From contig JASHQP010000802.1 in the NCBI GenBank assembly GCA_030039095.1, positions 1 through 16,470 on the forward strand: 16,470 nucleotides of DNA, written 5' to 3'. Below, one piece after another: positions 1 through 6,683 of this stretch. Below the pieces are notes generated by a model that saw only the letters and a list, made by a program, of their open reading frames with translations, had not been told where the DNA came from and did not search any database. Position 1 is the first letter of the stretch. Every line of letters starts with the position of its first letter. This DNA is from Streptosporangiaceae bacterium. Lineage in GTDB: Bacteria; Actinomycetota; Actinomycetes; Streptosporangiales; Streptosporangiaceae. The position numbers and the translations under genes are program-made.

Positions 1-1
1 C

Positions 2-478
2 TGGGCCCAGGCAAGCCCCGCCTCGGCGCCGGAACCGGGGGCCGGAGCCGATGCCGCCGCGCGTTCGCTGCTCGTGCACGCGTCCGGCCTCCCGCTGGCG
101 GTCCCGCCATACGTCATCGACGCCGGCGGCCGCATGAGCGGCATGCTGGACGACACCGCGGCGAGCCTGCTCGGGGTGCTGCGATCGCGCGCTCCGGGCG
201 TCGACGGGGTCCGGCTCACCGAGCCGCCCGGCGACCTGGACGCGATCATCGCCCGCGCCCAGGGCAGGCCGCTGCTGCTCGCCGTCTGTGACGCCCACCG
301 GCGGCCGTGGCAGCGGGACCTGATCGCCGGCGTTCTGGCCCGCCGGCCCGGCACGCTGGTGATCGGCACCGGCACCACGCACGACGCTGCCCTGGCCGGC
401 GGCAACTACATCGGGACCAGGGGATCGGGCCGGGCCAACCTGCAGGCCGCCGCCGGGCTCCTGCTGGGCGGCTCCTGA
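2..478 (+). CDS. Glycoside hydrolase family 3 (NagZ-like) protein, C-terminal end only
   Basis: The reading frame is open from the window edge to the TGA at 476-478, so this is the tail of a longer protein whose catalytic domain lies upstream. About 158 residues are visible: an Ala/Pro/Gly-rich linker, then alternating beta-strand/helix segments such as LLLAVCDAHRR and TLVIGTGTTHDAAL, ending in GTRGSGRANLQAAAGLLLG. This resembles the C-terminal alpha/beta domain of actinobacterial GH3 beta-N-acetylhexosaminidases. NagZ-type GH3 enzymes cleave N-acetylglucosamine from cell-wall fragments. The family call rests on this tail and on the neighbours (serine hydrolase, RpiR regulator), not on catalytic residues, none of which are in view. 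The stop codon overlaps the next gene's ATG by one base, implying one operon and translational coupling. Confidence 0.6.
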   Translation, partial: WAQASPASAPEPGAGADAAARSLLVHASGLPLAVPPYVIDAGGRMSGMLDDTAASLLGVLRSRAPGVDGVRLTEPPGDLDAIIARAQGRPLLLAVCDAHRRPWQRDLIAGVLARRPGTLVIGTGTTHDAALAGGNYIGTRGSGRANLQAAAGLLLGGS

Positions 479-1548
479 TGCGCGAGACCGCCGCCGAGCT
501 CGTCGACCACGCCGTGGCCACGGGACTCGTGCCCGGTGCGGTCCTGGCCGCCGGCTTGCGCAGCGCCGAACCGGTGCTGCTGCACGTGGCCGGCCACGCG
601 CAGCGTGACGCCGTGGCCACGCGGCCGATGACCGCGGACACCGTCTTTGACCTGGCCTCGCTGACCAAGGTCGTCGCGACGCTGCCGGTCGTGCTGTGGC
701 TGGTCGGCCGGGGCGAGATCGGCCTGGACCAGCCGGTGCGCCGGTATCTGCCCCGGAAGGATGCCGTGACCGTGCGCCAGCTGCTTCTGCACACCTCTGG
801 CCTGCCGGGTGTGCGGAGGTATTACCAGCACCTGCACGGCCGGGATGAGATCCTCACCGCCGCGCTCGCCGAGCCGCTCGCCGCGCCGCCCGGCGCGGTC
901 TTCGCCTACTCCGACGTCGGCTTCATCAACCTCGGCGAGCTCGCCGCCGCGGTGGCGGGCCGCGGGCTCGACGAGCTCGTCCAGGACGTCGTGTGCGGCC
1001 CGCTCGGCATGACCGCAACCAGGTACCTGCCGCCGCTCGGCTGGGCCGGCCGGATCGCGGCCACCGAGATCGTCGGCGGCGCCGCGAAGGTCGGCGTGGT
1101 GCACGACGAGAACGCCGAGGTTCTCGGCGGGGTGGCTGGTCACGCCGGCCTGTTCGGTACGGCCGCCGACCTCGCCCGCTACGCGGCCGTGTGGGCCGGG
1201 GCCACAGAGGACGGCGCTCTGCTGCTCGACGGCGAGGGCCGGGACCGCGGGCCGCTGTGGGGCATGCGGGCCGAGGCGCTGCGCTGCCAGACAGAGGAAC
1301 TCGACGCCCGCCGCGGCCTCGGCTGGGGGCTGCGGCGCGACAGGTACGACAACATGGGCGACGGCTGGCCGGACTCCGGCGCCGGGCACACCGGGTTCAC
1401 GGGCACCAGCCTGTCGGTGGATCCGCGCAGCGGCCTGTGGGCGGTGCTGCTGACCAACGCGGTGCACTTCGGGCGCGGTCCCGAGCACTCGGTCGTCGGC
1501 CTGCGCAAGCAGGTGCACGCCGCGGTGGCCGCCGAACTGCTCGGCTGA
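478..1548 (+). CDS. Serine hydrolase, beta-lactamase/class C PBP-like
   Basis: A 356-residue protein of the SxxK acyl-transferase (beta-lactamase-related, Pfam Beta-lactamase) family, typical in length for a single domain. Visible motifs are the nucleophile tetrad Ser-Leu-Thr-Lys at residues 61-64, HTSGLP at about 105-110, Tyr-Ser-Asp at 144-146 in the place of the usual Tyr-x-Asn, and His-Thr-Gly at about 304-306. There is no N-terminal hydrophobic signal, so the enzyme is probably cytoplasmic, unlike secreted beta-lactamases. I chose the ATG at 478 because it overlaps the preceding stop and leaves about 60 residues before SxxK; the frame is open further upstream but only as a shadow of the GH3 gene. 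Coupling to a NagZ-like GH3 suggests it hydrolyses peptide, ester or amide bonds in recovered cell-wall material. The exact substrate is unknown. Confidence 0.88.
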   Translation: MRETAAELVDHAVATGLVPGAVLAAGLRSAEPVLLHVAGHAQRDAVATRPMTADTVFDLASLTKVVATLPVVLWLVGRGEIGLDQPVRRYLPRKDAVTVRQLLLHTSGLPGVRRYYQHLHGRDEILTAALAEPLAAPPGAVFAYSDVGFINLGELAAAVAGRGLDELVQDVVCGPLGMTATRYLPPLGWAGRIAATEIVGGAAKVGVVHDENAEVLGGVAGHAGLFGTAADLARYAAVWAGATEDGALLLDGEGRDRGPLWGMRAEALRCQTEELDARRGLGWGLRRDRYDNMGDGWPDSGAGHTGFTGTSLSVDPRSGLWAVLLTNAVHFGRGPEHSVVGLRKQVHAAVAAELLG

Positions 1549-1572
1549 CCCGGCAGGCCGGGCAGGCCGCCG

Positions 1573-3108
1573 TCACGCGGCCACGAGATAGCTGTCCAGG
1601 TGTGCGTCGAGCGCGCGAAGGCCGGCCTGGCTGGCCGGGGCGGCGCGAAAGCCGATGTAGCCGTCCGGCCGCACCAGGATTGCCACGCTGCCGGGCAGCC
1701 CTGCCTGCCGGCCGTCTCCCGCAGAGCGCGTGACGTGCACGAGATCGTGCCACCTGCCAGCGAGCTGGGCGGTCGCTGCGTCGTCAGCCGCGCCGAGGAT
1801 CAGCAGGTGATGCCCGGTGCCGGGCAGGTCGACCCGGCCCGGATACCGGTCGCCGGGACCGGCGCCAGCGGGACGCGGGGTGTCTGTCGCCCGGTACTCA
1901 CCGACCAGCGGGGTGCCCGCGTAAGAGACGTCGAGCATGCAGCGGGACCGCACCAGCGCGGCCAGGCGCTCCTTGGACGGCGGGGCAGGGAACACGCCGG
2001 TCCGCGCCGACTCGACGGCCCCCTCGGCCAGTTGCTTGTGCAGTTCGTCGGAGACCTTCAGGACGTGGCGGTCGGCGGCGGATCGTTCGGGCCCGAAGCT
2101 GCCGAGCAGACTCGGGCGGGCGCGTCCGCGCTGCGCGAGCGCGAGTTTCCAGGCGAGGTTGTGCGCGTCCTGCAGGCCCGAGTTGAGCCCCTCACCACCG
2201 AACGGGCTGGACAGGTGCCCGGCGTCGCCGAGCAGGAATCGCCGTTTGTCAGCCAGGTGCGGCGCCAGGCGGCGATGCATGCGGAATGGCGACGCCCACG
2301 CGACGTCGTCCACGCGGAGCCCGCTGGGAACCCGGCGTTCGATCGCGGCCGTGATCGCGGCGGTGGAGCGATCCCGGTCCAGCCGCTCGGCTTCCTCCTC
2401 GTCGAGTTCTCCGATGAAGCAGATCCACCGCTCGCCGGGCAGCGGAGCCAGCAGCACGTAGCCAGCCGGCGAGGCGATCACCGCCGATCCGTCGCGAGGG
2501 AGCCCGCAGGACACCCGTACGTCAGCGGCCAGCGCGGTCCCCGCGTAGGTCGCGCCGAGCAGGGTCTCGGCCATGGATCCCCTGGTCACGCTCGCTGCGC
2601 CGCCAGCACCGACGACCCATGAGACAGTGACGGTCTCGGTCGCCCCTTCCGGCCGCCGCAGCTCCACCACCACGTCCTGATCCTGCTCGGTGACGGATAC
2701 CACCTCGAGTGCGCGCTCGACGCCGCCGCCGAGCTCGGCGAGCCGCTCGGTCAGGATCTGCTCGGTTCGCCATTGCGGCAGGCTGCACTGGAACTCCCAC
2801 CGGCAGCCCGCGCCCGCGAACGGCATCTCGGCCACGCATCGGAGGTTCGAGTCGAAGACCCGCCCGAAGCCCAGATGCTCAGAAGCCCCGAGCACCCGGC
2901 CGGCGACCCCGGCCTGATGCAGAACCTCGAGGGTGGCTGGCTGCAGAGCGGTGGCCCGGGCCTGGCGGTGCGGCTCAGGTGCTCGCTCGACGACGCGTGC
3001 CCGCACGCCGTGGCGGGCGAGTTCGACGGCAGCGAACAGGCCAGAAGGCCCGGCGCCTACCACCAGGACCTCTGTCCCCGTCTTCCCCACTGCCCCCGGA
3101 TCGTCCAC
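1573..3108 (-). CDS. FAD-dependent aromatic monooxygenase (class A, PheA/TfdB-like)
   Basis: A 511-residue class A flavoprotein hydroxylase. Residues 14-23 (VLVVGAGPSG) form the N-terminal FAD Rossmann motif, followed by E41 for ribose binding. The second FAD motif is FLLGDAGH at about 291-298, followed by PFGGEGLNSGLQDAHNLAWKL, the usual isoalloxazine-contacting helix. Residues after about 420 look like the thioredoxin-fold C-terminal domain of phenol hydroxylase-like members, ending with a PDGYIGFR strand. Such enzymes use NAD(P)H and O2 to hydroxylate aromatic or polyketide substrates. The middle 'DG' motif, normally G-A-D-G, reads G-A-G-G at 167-170. The start is a GTG; upstream codons give no better choice and the ribosome site is weak. 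It is convergent with the serine hydrolase and divergent from the RpiR regulator, with which it may share control. The substrate cannot be told from sequence. Confidence 0.9.
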   Translation of the reverse strand: MDDPGAVGKTGTEVLVVGAGPSGLFAAVELARHGVRARVVERAPEPHRQARATALQPATLEVLHQAGVAGRVLGASEHLGFGRVFDSNLRCVAEMPFAGAGCRWEFQCSLPQWRTEQILTERLAELGGGVERALEVVSVTEQDQDVVVELRRPEGATETVTVSWVVGAGGAASVTRGSMAETLLGATYAGTALAADVRVSCGLPRDGSAVIASPAGYVLLAPLPGERWICFIGELDEEEAERLDRDRSTAAITAAIERRVPSGLRVDDVAWASPFRMHRRLAPHLADKRRFLLGDAGHLSSPFGGEGLNSGLQDAHNLAWKLALAQRGRARPSLLGSFGPERSAADRHVLKVSDELHKQLAEGAVESARTGVFPAPPSKERLAALVRSRCMLDVSYAGTPLVGEYRATDTPRPAGAGPGDRYPGRVDLPGTGHHLLILGAADDAATAQLAGRWHDLVHVTRSAGDGRQAGLPGSVAILVRPDGYIGFRAAPASQAGLRALDAHLDSYLVAA

Positions 3109-3159
3109 CAGCCCCAGTAGAACACCAGGGTCACGGAGCCTTTCGAGGGGGTGCGGGTC

Positions 3160-3188
3160 CTGTCAGTAGCGATGCGATCACTTATAGT
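3160..3188 (+). promoter_or_regulatory. Candidate sigma-70-type promoter for the RpiR gene
   Basis: CTGTCA (3160-3165), 17 bases, then TATAGT (3183-3188) gives a -35/-10 pair with 4 of 6 and 5 of 6 consensus matches in otherwise GC-rich DNA. A transcript from about 3195 would have a leader of roughly 60 nt. The complementary strand reads TATAAGT at 3186-3180, which could serve as a -10 for the divergent monooxygenase, although I see no good -35 for it. Inferred from motifs only. Confidence 0.45.
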
Positions 3189-3192
3189 CATC
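3176..3192. promoter_or_regulatory. Candidate operator between divergent monooxygenase and RpiR genes
   Basis: GATCACT-TAT-AGTCATC is an inverted repeat with 7-bp arms and one mismatch (six of seven positions pair), centred on the AT-rich spot that overlaps both possible -10 elements. Its position would let a dimeric regulator, most simply the adjacent RpiR protein acting on its own promoter, block both divergent genes. The protein that binds is inferred, not shown. Confidence 0.4.
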
Positions 3193-3242
3193 ACCCGGAT
3201 GAGCTGGGCATAGGGGATACGGCAGGGGGACACTTGCCGCCG

Positions 3243-3254
3243 TACAGTGACGCC
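3243..3254 (+). promoter_or_regulatory. Possible leaderless promoter (-10) of the RpiR gene
   Basis: TACAGT at 3243-3248 followed by exactly six bases and then the ATG at 3255 fits the TANNNT-N6-start layout of leaderless actinobacterial transcripts. It also agrees with the absence of any Shine-Dalgarno sequence within 15 bases of the ATG; the nearest G-run is about 25 bases away. It is an alternative or addition to the promoter at 3160-3188. Confidence 0.35.
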
Positions 3255-4157
3255 ATGCCCAAGACGCCGCGTCGCCCCGCGACTGTGGAGTCGGCCGTGC
3301 ATACTCCGCAGACGCTGCTCGCGCACGTCCGGGCGCTGACGCCGAATCTCGCGCCCGCCGAGCAGCGGGTTGCCGCCGCCGTGGTGCGCGACCCCGGCGG
3401 GGTCGCCGCGAAGACCATCGCCGAGCTTGCCGAGTCGTGCCGCACATCGGGGACCACCGTGATCAGGTTCTGCCGGGCGATGGGCTTCCCCGGCTACCCG
3501 GAGCTGAGGCTGGCGCTCGCAGCAGCCGCGCAGGCCGGCCGGGCAGCCGGCTGGGGGGACATCGGCAGCGACATCGGGCCGCACGACACCCTGGACGAGA
3601 TCGTCAAGAAGATCGCGCACGCCGACGCGCGCGCGGTCGAGGAGACCGCCGCGCAACTGGACGCTGGCACCCTTGCGGAGGTCGTTGACGCGGTGGTGGC
3701 GGCCCGGCGCATCGACATCTACGGCATCGGCGCGAGCGCGTTCGTGGCCCTCGACCTGCAGCAGAAGCTGCACCGGATCGAGCGCATCGTCTACGCCTGG
3801 CCGGATCCGCACAGCGCCGTCACGTCGGCGGCGCTGCTGCACCGCGGTGACGTGGCCATAGGGATCTCGCACACCGGGACGACGGCCGACACCGTCGGAA
3901 GCCTCACCGAGGCGCGCTCGCGCGGGGCGACCACGGTCGCGATCACGAACTTTCCCCGCTCCTCGATCGCGCGGGCGGCCGACCACGTGCTGACCACGGC
4001 GGCGCGCGAGACGACCTTCCGGTCCGGGGCCATGGCCAGCAGGATCGCCGCGCTCACGGTGGTGGACTGCCTCTTCGTTGCCGTGGCGCAGCGAAACTAC
4101 GAACAGACGCTGAGGGCGCTCGAGCGCACCTACGCGGCAGTCCAGGCGCGCCGCTGA
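3255..4157 (+). CDS. MurR/RpiR family transcriptional regulator (HTH + SIS)
   Basis: A 300-residue regulator of normal length for the family. Residues about 22-95 are the HTH_6 (RpiR) DNA-binding domain: APAEQRVAAAVV, then the helix-turn-helix around TIAELAESCRTSGTTVIRFC and MGFPGYPELRLAL. Residues about 135-275 form a SIS sugar-phosphate-binding domain, with GIGAS at 157-161 and the phosphate loop SHTGTT at 205-210. RpiR proteins sense sugar phosphates; MurR of Escherichia coli responds to N-acetylmuramate 6-phosphate. The hydrolases at 2-1548 make an amino-sugar effector plausible, but a role in controlling the divergent monooxygenase is equally possible. The frame is open far upstream; the ATG at 3255 is chosen because it leaves a normal family N-terminus and because the upstream frame runs antisense to the monooxygenase. 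Confidence 0.93.
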   Translation: MPKTPRRPATVESAVHTPQTLLAHVRALTPNLAPAEQRVAAAVVRDPGGVAAKTIAELAESCRTSGTTVIRFCRAMGFPGYPELRLALAAAAQAGRAAGWGDIGSDIGPHDTLDEIVKKIAHADARAVEETAAQLDAGTLAEVVDAVVAARRIDIYGIGASAFVALDLQQKLHRIERIVYAWPDPHSAVTSAALLHRGDVAIGISHTGTTADTVGSLTEARSRGATTVAITNFPRSSIARAADHVLTTAARETTFRSGAMASRIAALTVVDCLFVAVAQRNYEQTLRALERTYAAVQARR

Positions 4158-4166
4158 CCGGAGTGA

Positions 4167-4184
4167 CCGGACCGGCCGGTCCGG
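4167..4184. terminator. 18-bp perfect palindrome between convergent genes
   Basis: CCGGACCGGCCGGTCCGG is perfectly self-complementary and lies in the 35 bp between the RpiR stop and the stop of the convergent small gene. It could form a GC-only hairpin acting as a bidirectional terminator, although neither side has a U-run. A protein-binding site is the alternative. Confidence 0.45.
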
Positions 4185-4192
4185 CCAGCCTG

Positions 4193-4378
4193 CTATGCGA
4201 TGTAGCCGGTCGCCTGGCTGGCCATTTCCTCCTGGGACCGGATCCGCCCGGCTAGCTGGGACGGCCCGTCGGCGCGCAGGAACGGGACGCAGCCGGCCGA
4301 TGATTCCGCGGAGCTGAGTGCGCAGCGGCGCGCGGCCCACCACCTGCCGGTGTCGCTGAGCCAGATGCCCCAGCGCAT
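4193..4378 (-). CDS. Small 61-residue hypothetical protein
   Basis: The protein starts MRWGIWLSDTGRWWAARR and ends SQEEMASQATGYIA, with a Cys-Val-Pro-Phe-Leu-Arg-Ala-Asp segment in the middle. The ATG at 4378 is preceded by GGGGGAA five bases upstream, one of the strongest ribosome sites in the window; the frame remains open upstream but without such support. The Trp/Arg-rich N-terminus is followed by a charged segment, and there is no signal peptide or membrane helix. I recall similar short conserved hypothetical proteins in actinomycetes but can assign no function. It lies downstream of the TetR gene on the same strand with a 28-bp gap, so the two may be cotranscribed. Confidence 0.68.
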   Translation of the reverse strand: MRWGIWLSDTGRWWAARRCALSSAESSAGCVPFLRADGPSQLAGRIRSQEEMASQATGYIA

Positions 4379-4406
4379 GCGTTCCCCCGGCGCCTGAGCG
4401 AGGCGG

Positions 4407-5033
4407 TCAGCTGGCGGCCGGGCCGGCGGGCTGCGCGGCACCGGCCAGCATCGCGCGGATGGACCTGGCCACGGCGTCGCGCGTCTGCGCGGGCTCGGGC
4501 GAGCTCGCGATCAGCATCCCGCCGCGTACCAGCGCGCCGAGCAGCAGCCGGGTGACGGTTTCGGGGTCTTCCACCGACACCTTGCCGGCTGCCGTGGCCG
4601 CGCGGAGGGCGTCGGCGATCGCCGTGAACGCGTAGCGCTCGTCCAGTTCGGTGAACCGCGCCAGGCCGAGTACGGCGGGCGCATCGGTGATCAGGATCTG
4701 CTGGACGTCCGGCTCGAGGACGGCGTCGAGAAAAGCCTCGAACCCGCGGGCGAGGAACTCGAGCTCGTCCGTGACCCCCTCGGCCGCGCGCGCTGACGCC
4801 GCCATCAGCTCGGCGTGAACCTCTTCGAAGACGGCCTCGAACAGCGCGGTCTTGTTCGGGAAGTGGTGGTAGAGCGCCCCGGTCGTGACGCGCGCGTCCC
4901 GGGCGATCTCCTCGACCGAGGTCGCGGCGAACCCGCGCTCGCCGAACAGGCGGCGACCCGAGGCGATCAGGGCGGCTCGGGTCTGCTGCACCTGCTCGGC
5001 TCGCAGCGACGGTCGGTCGGACAGGTCGGCCAC
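4407..5033 (-). CDS. TetR/AcrR family transcriptional regulator
   Basis: A 208-residue protein. Residues about 17-65 are a clear TetR_N helix-turn-helix: TRAALIASGRRLFGERGF, then SVEEIARDARVTTGALYHHFPNK. The remainder is an all-helical ligand-binding/dimer domain ending in an Ala/Pro tail. The start is GTG at 5033; no ATG occurs before the HTH and the N-terminal extension of about 16 residues is normal. No clear Shine-Dalgarno precedes it, so the transcript may be nearly leaderless. It is divergent from the permease/urate genes across a 185-bp gap, the classic arrangement for a local repressor. Urate, another purine or a transport substrate would be a natural ligand, but this is inferred only from position. 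Confidence 0.93.
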   Translation of the reverse strand: MADLSDRPSLRAEQVQQTRAALIASGRRLFGERGFAATSVEEIARDARVTTGALYHHFPNKTALFEAVFEEVHAELMAASARAAEGVTDELEFLARGFEAFLDAVLEPDVQQILITDAPAVLGLARFTELDERYAFTAIADALRAATAAGKVSVEDPETVTRLLLGALVRGGMLIASSPEPAQTRDAVARSIRAMLAGAAQPAGPAAS

Positions 5034-5087
5034 GTCGTCTGTTTAGCACGCCGGCGCCGCCCGCGCCCACCGAGGGCGGACTGCCCC

Positions 5088-5103
5088 GTTACGACCCTGT
5101 TAC
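5088..5103. promoter_or_regulatory. GTTAC-N6-GTTAC direct repeat, GlnR-box-like
   Basis: Two GTTAC units start at 5088 and 5099, exactly 11 bp (one helical turn) apart. Actinobacterial GlnR, the global nitrogen regulator, binds sites of the form GTnAC-n6-GnAAC. The first unit fits perfectly and the second matches four of five bases of the second half. A further GTAAC at 5143 is in the same 11-bp phase. The repeat lies between the TetR gene and the purine permease, roughly 60 bp upstream of the likely transcription start, a usual activator position. MtrA or PhoP-type response regulators also bind 11-bp direct repeats and are the alternative. Confidence 0.4.
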
Positions 5104-5107
5104 GCCC

Positions 5108-5137
5108 GCGCCAGGGATCTTCCTTTGACGCTGGCGC
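5108..5137. promoter_or_regulatory. Inverted repeat GCGCCAG-N16-CTGGCGC around TTGACG
   Basis: Perfect 7-bp arms at 5108-5114 and 5131-5137 enclose the -35-like TTGACG (5125-5130) upstream of the permease. Its place in the divergent TetR/permease region makes it a possible TetR-family operator, but the 16-bp spacer is longer than usual and GC-rich arms arise easily by chance here. The matching -10 is unclear: TAACCT at 5144-5149 is only 13 bp away. Confidence 0.25.
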
Positions 5138-5218
5138 TGGTAGTAACCTCCGCACAGCAGGCAGGGTTCCGGCGAGAACGAGGTCTGACGTGGTCGCTAT
5201 GGCAAGAGGGCTGAGGTC

Positions 5219-6670
5219 GTGAGCGGGGCAACGGGATCTGACGGCGGCGCGGCCGCGACGCTGTCGGAAGGGGTCGAGCCGGCCCTCACCCGTGTAGAGC
5301 ACCGCGGCATCGAGCATGTGCCCCTGACCAGCCGGTGGGGCGGGCCGAGCAGCCTGTTCTGGATGTGGGCGGGGGCGGTCTGGAACGTCGAGTTCGTCGT
5401 CTACGGCGGCCTGGCCGTCGTGGTCTTCGGCCTCTCGTTCGCCCAGGCCGTCGTCATCATCCTGATCGGCAACCTGTTCTACGTGCTGACCGGCCTGGCC
5501 AGCCTGCAGGGGCCGCGCGCGGGCACCACGACGTTCGCGATCGGCCGGGCGTCGTTCGGGCCCAACGGCAACCGGATGCCGTCGTTCTTCAACTGGGTGA
5601 CCCAGGTCGGGTTCGAGATCGAGGGCATCGCGCTGATCGTCCTCGCCGTTGTCGCGCTCATGGCCAAGGCCGGCTTCGCGGCCGGGATCCCGGCGAAGGT
5701 CATCTTCCTCATCCTGGCCGTGGCGGTCCAGGCGGTTCTGCCGCTGCTCGGCCACGCCGCGGTGCTGCGCGTGCTCAAGTGGCTCAGCATCCCGTTCGTC
5801 GTGCTGTTCGTGGTCATGGCGATCCTCACCACCTCCAAGGTGAACCTGCACGTTCCGGCGCACGGCGCGGGCTGGGGCATGTGGTTCGTGTTCCTGGCGC
5901 TGGTGATCTCCGCCGGCGGTCTTGGCTGGACCGAGAACGGCAACGACTACTCGCGCTACCTGCCGCCCGACGCCAACCCGCAGAAAGTCGTCATCGCGGT
6001 CGCGCTGGGCGGCGCGATCCCCTCGGCCCTGCTGGAGATCCTGGGCGCGGCGGTCGCGACCGGGGTCCCGGCAGCGACGACGGTCACGGGGCTCACCGCG
6101 AGCCTGCCCAGCTGGTTCGTATGGCCGTTCCTGATCTTCGCGATCTTCCAGCTGTTCGCGATCAACACGATCGACCTGTACTCCTCCGGCGTCACCCTGC
6201 AGAGCCTGATACCCAGGCTGCACCGGCTGCACTGTGTGGGGATCGACACCGTGGTCTGCGGTGCGTTCGCCGCCTACGCCATCTTCTCGTCCAGGTTCTT
6301 CTCGCTGCTGGCCGACTTCCTGCTGTTCATCATCGTGTGGCTGGGCCCGTGGTGCGCGATCTACCTGGTCGACGCGTGGCTGCGGCGCAACCGCTACGAC
6401 AACCACGCGCTGCTGGACGAGCGGGGTGGCCGGTACTACCGCAACGGCGGGGTGTTCTGGCCCGCGATCATCGCCCAGGTGGTCGGCATGGTCGCCGCGG
6501 CGCTGTGGCTGAATGCGTACTCGCCATATGTGTCACCGCTGTCCAATCATGTCGGCGGGTCGGACTTCAGCGTGTTCATGGGCCTGTTCTTCGGCGGCGT
6601 CACCTACTGGCTGCTGGCCCGCAAGTCGGTCAGGGCCGAGGCCGAGGCGACCCCGGCTACGGCGGTGTGA
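5219..6670 (+). CDS. NCS1 family purine/cytosine-type permease
   Basis: A 483-residue integral membrane transporter with about twelve hydrophobic segments. The N-terminus carries the NCS1 signature GIEHVPLTSRWGGPSSLFWM (about 30-49), followed by AGAVWNVEFVVYGG and LASLQGPRAGTTTF. NGNDYSRYLPPD at about 240-251 is the conserved YSRYLP motif of cytosine/purine permeases (CodB/Fcy-like). It would import a purine, urate, allantoin or a related base by cation symport. The start is GTG at 5219, with GAGG-type sequences 5-15 bases upstream. It is first in the urate operon and divergent from TetR. Together with the three following urate-degrading genes, this favours urate or another oxopurine as substrate; NCS1 sequence alone does not settle it. 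Confidence 0.92.
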   Translation: MSGATGSDGGAAATLSEGVEPALTRVEHRGIEHVPLTSRWGGPSSLFWMWAGAVWNVEFVVYGGLAVVVFGLSFAQAVVIILIGNLFYVLTGLASLQGPRAGTTTFAIGRASFGPNGNRMPSFFNWVTQVGFEIEGIALIVLAVVALMAKAGFAAGIPAKVIFLILAVAVQAVLPLLGHAAVLRVLKWLSIPFVVLFVVMAILTTSKVNLHVPAHGAGWGMWFVFLALVISAGGLGWTENGNDYSRYLPPDANPQKVVIAVALGGAIPSALLEILGAAVATGVPAATTVTGLTASLPSWFVWPFLIFAIFQLFAINTIDLYSSGVTLQSLIPRLHRLHCVGIDTVVCGAFAAYAIFSSRFFSLLADFLLFIIVWLGPWCAIYLVDAWLRRNRYDNHALLDERGGRYYRNGGVFWPAIIAQVVGMVAAALWLNAYSPYVSPLSNHVGGSDFSVFMGLFFGGVTYWLLARKSVRAEAEATPATAV

Positions 6671-6683
6671 CGCGCCCATCACA

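Noticed and set aside
1573..3108. Assignment of the FAD monooxygenase as urate hydroxylase (HpxO)
   Set aside because: It is about 130 residues longer than HpxO, has a thioredoxin-like C-terminal domain, is not in the purine operon, and a true uricase is present.
2709..3254. N-terminal extension of the RpiR gene
   Set aside because: The open frame continues upstream, but it is antisense to the monooxygenase, Arg-rich and absent from the family; the ATG at 3255 gives the normal length.
5125..5149. TTGACG...TAACCT as a standard promoter for the NCS1 permease
   Set aside because: The spacer is only 13 bp, too short for a sigma-70-type promoter; kept only as a note.
4967..6406. 479-codon minus-strand open frame opposite the NCS1 permease
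   Set aside because: Its product is Arg/Asp/Gln-rich without recognisable motifs, and the plus strand encodes a clear transporter; it is a typical high-GC antisense shadow.
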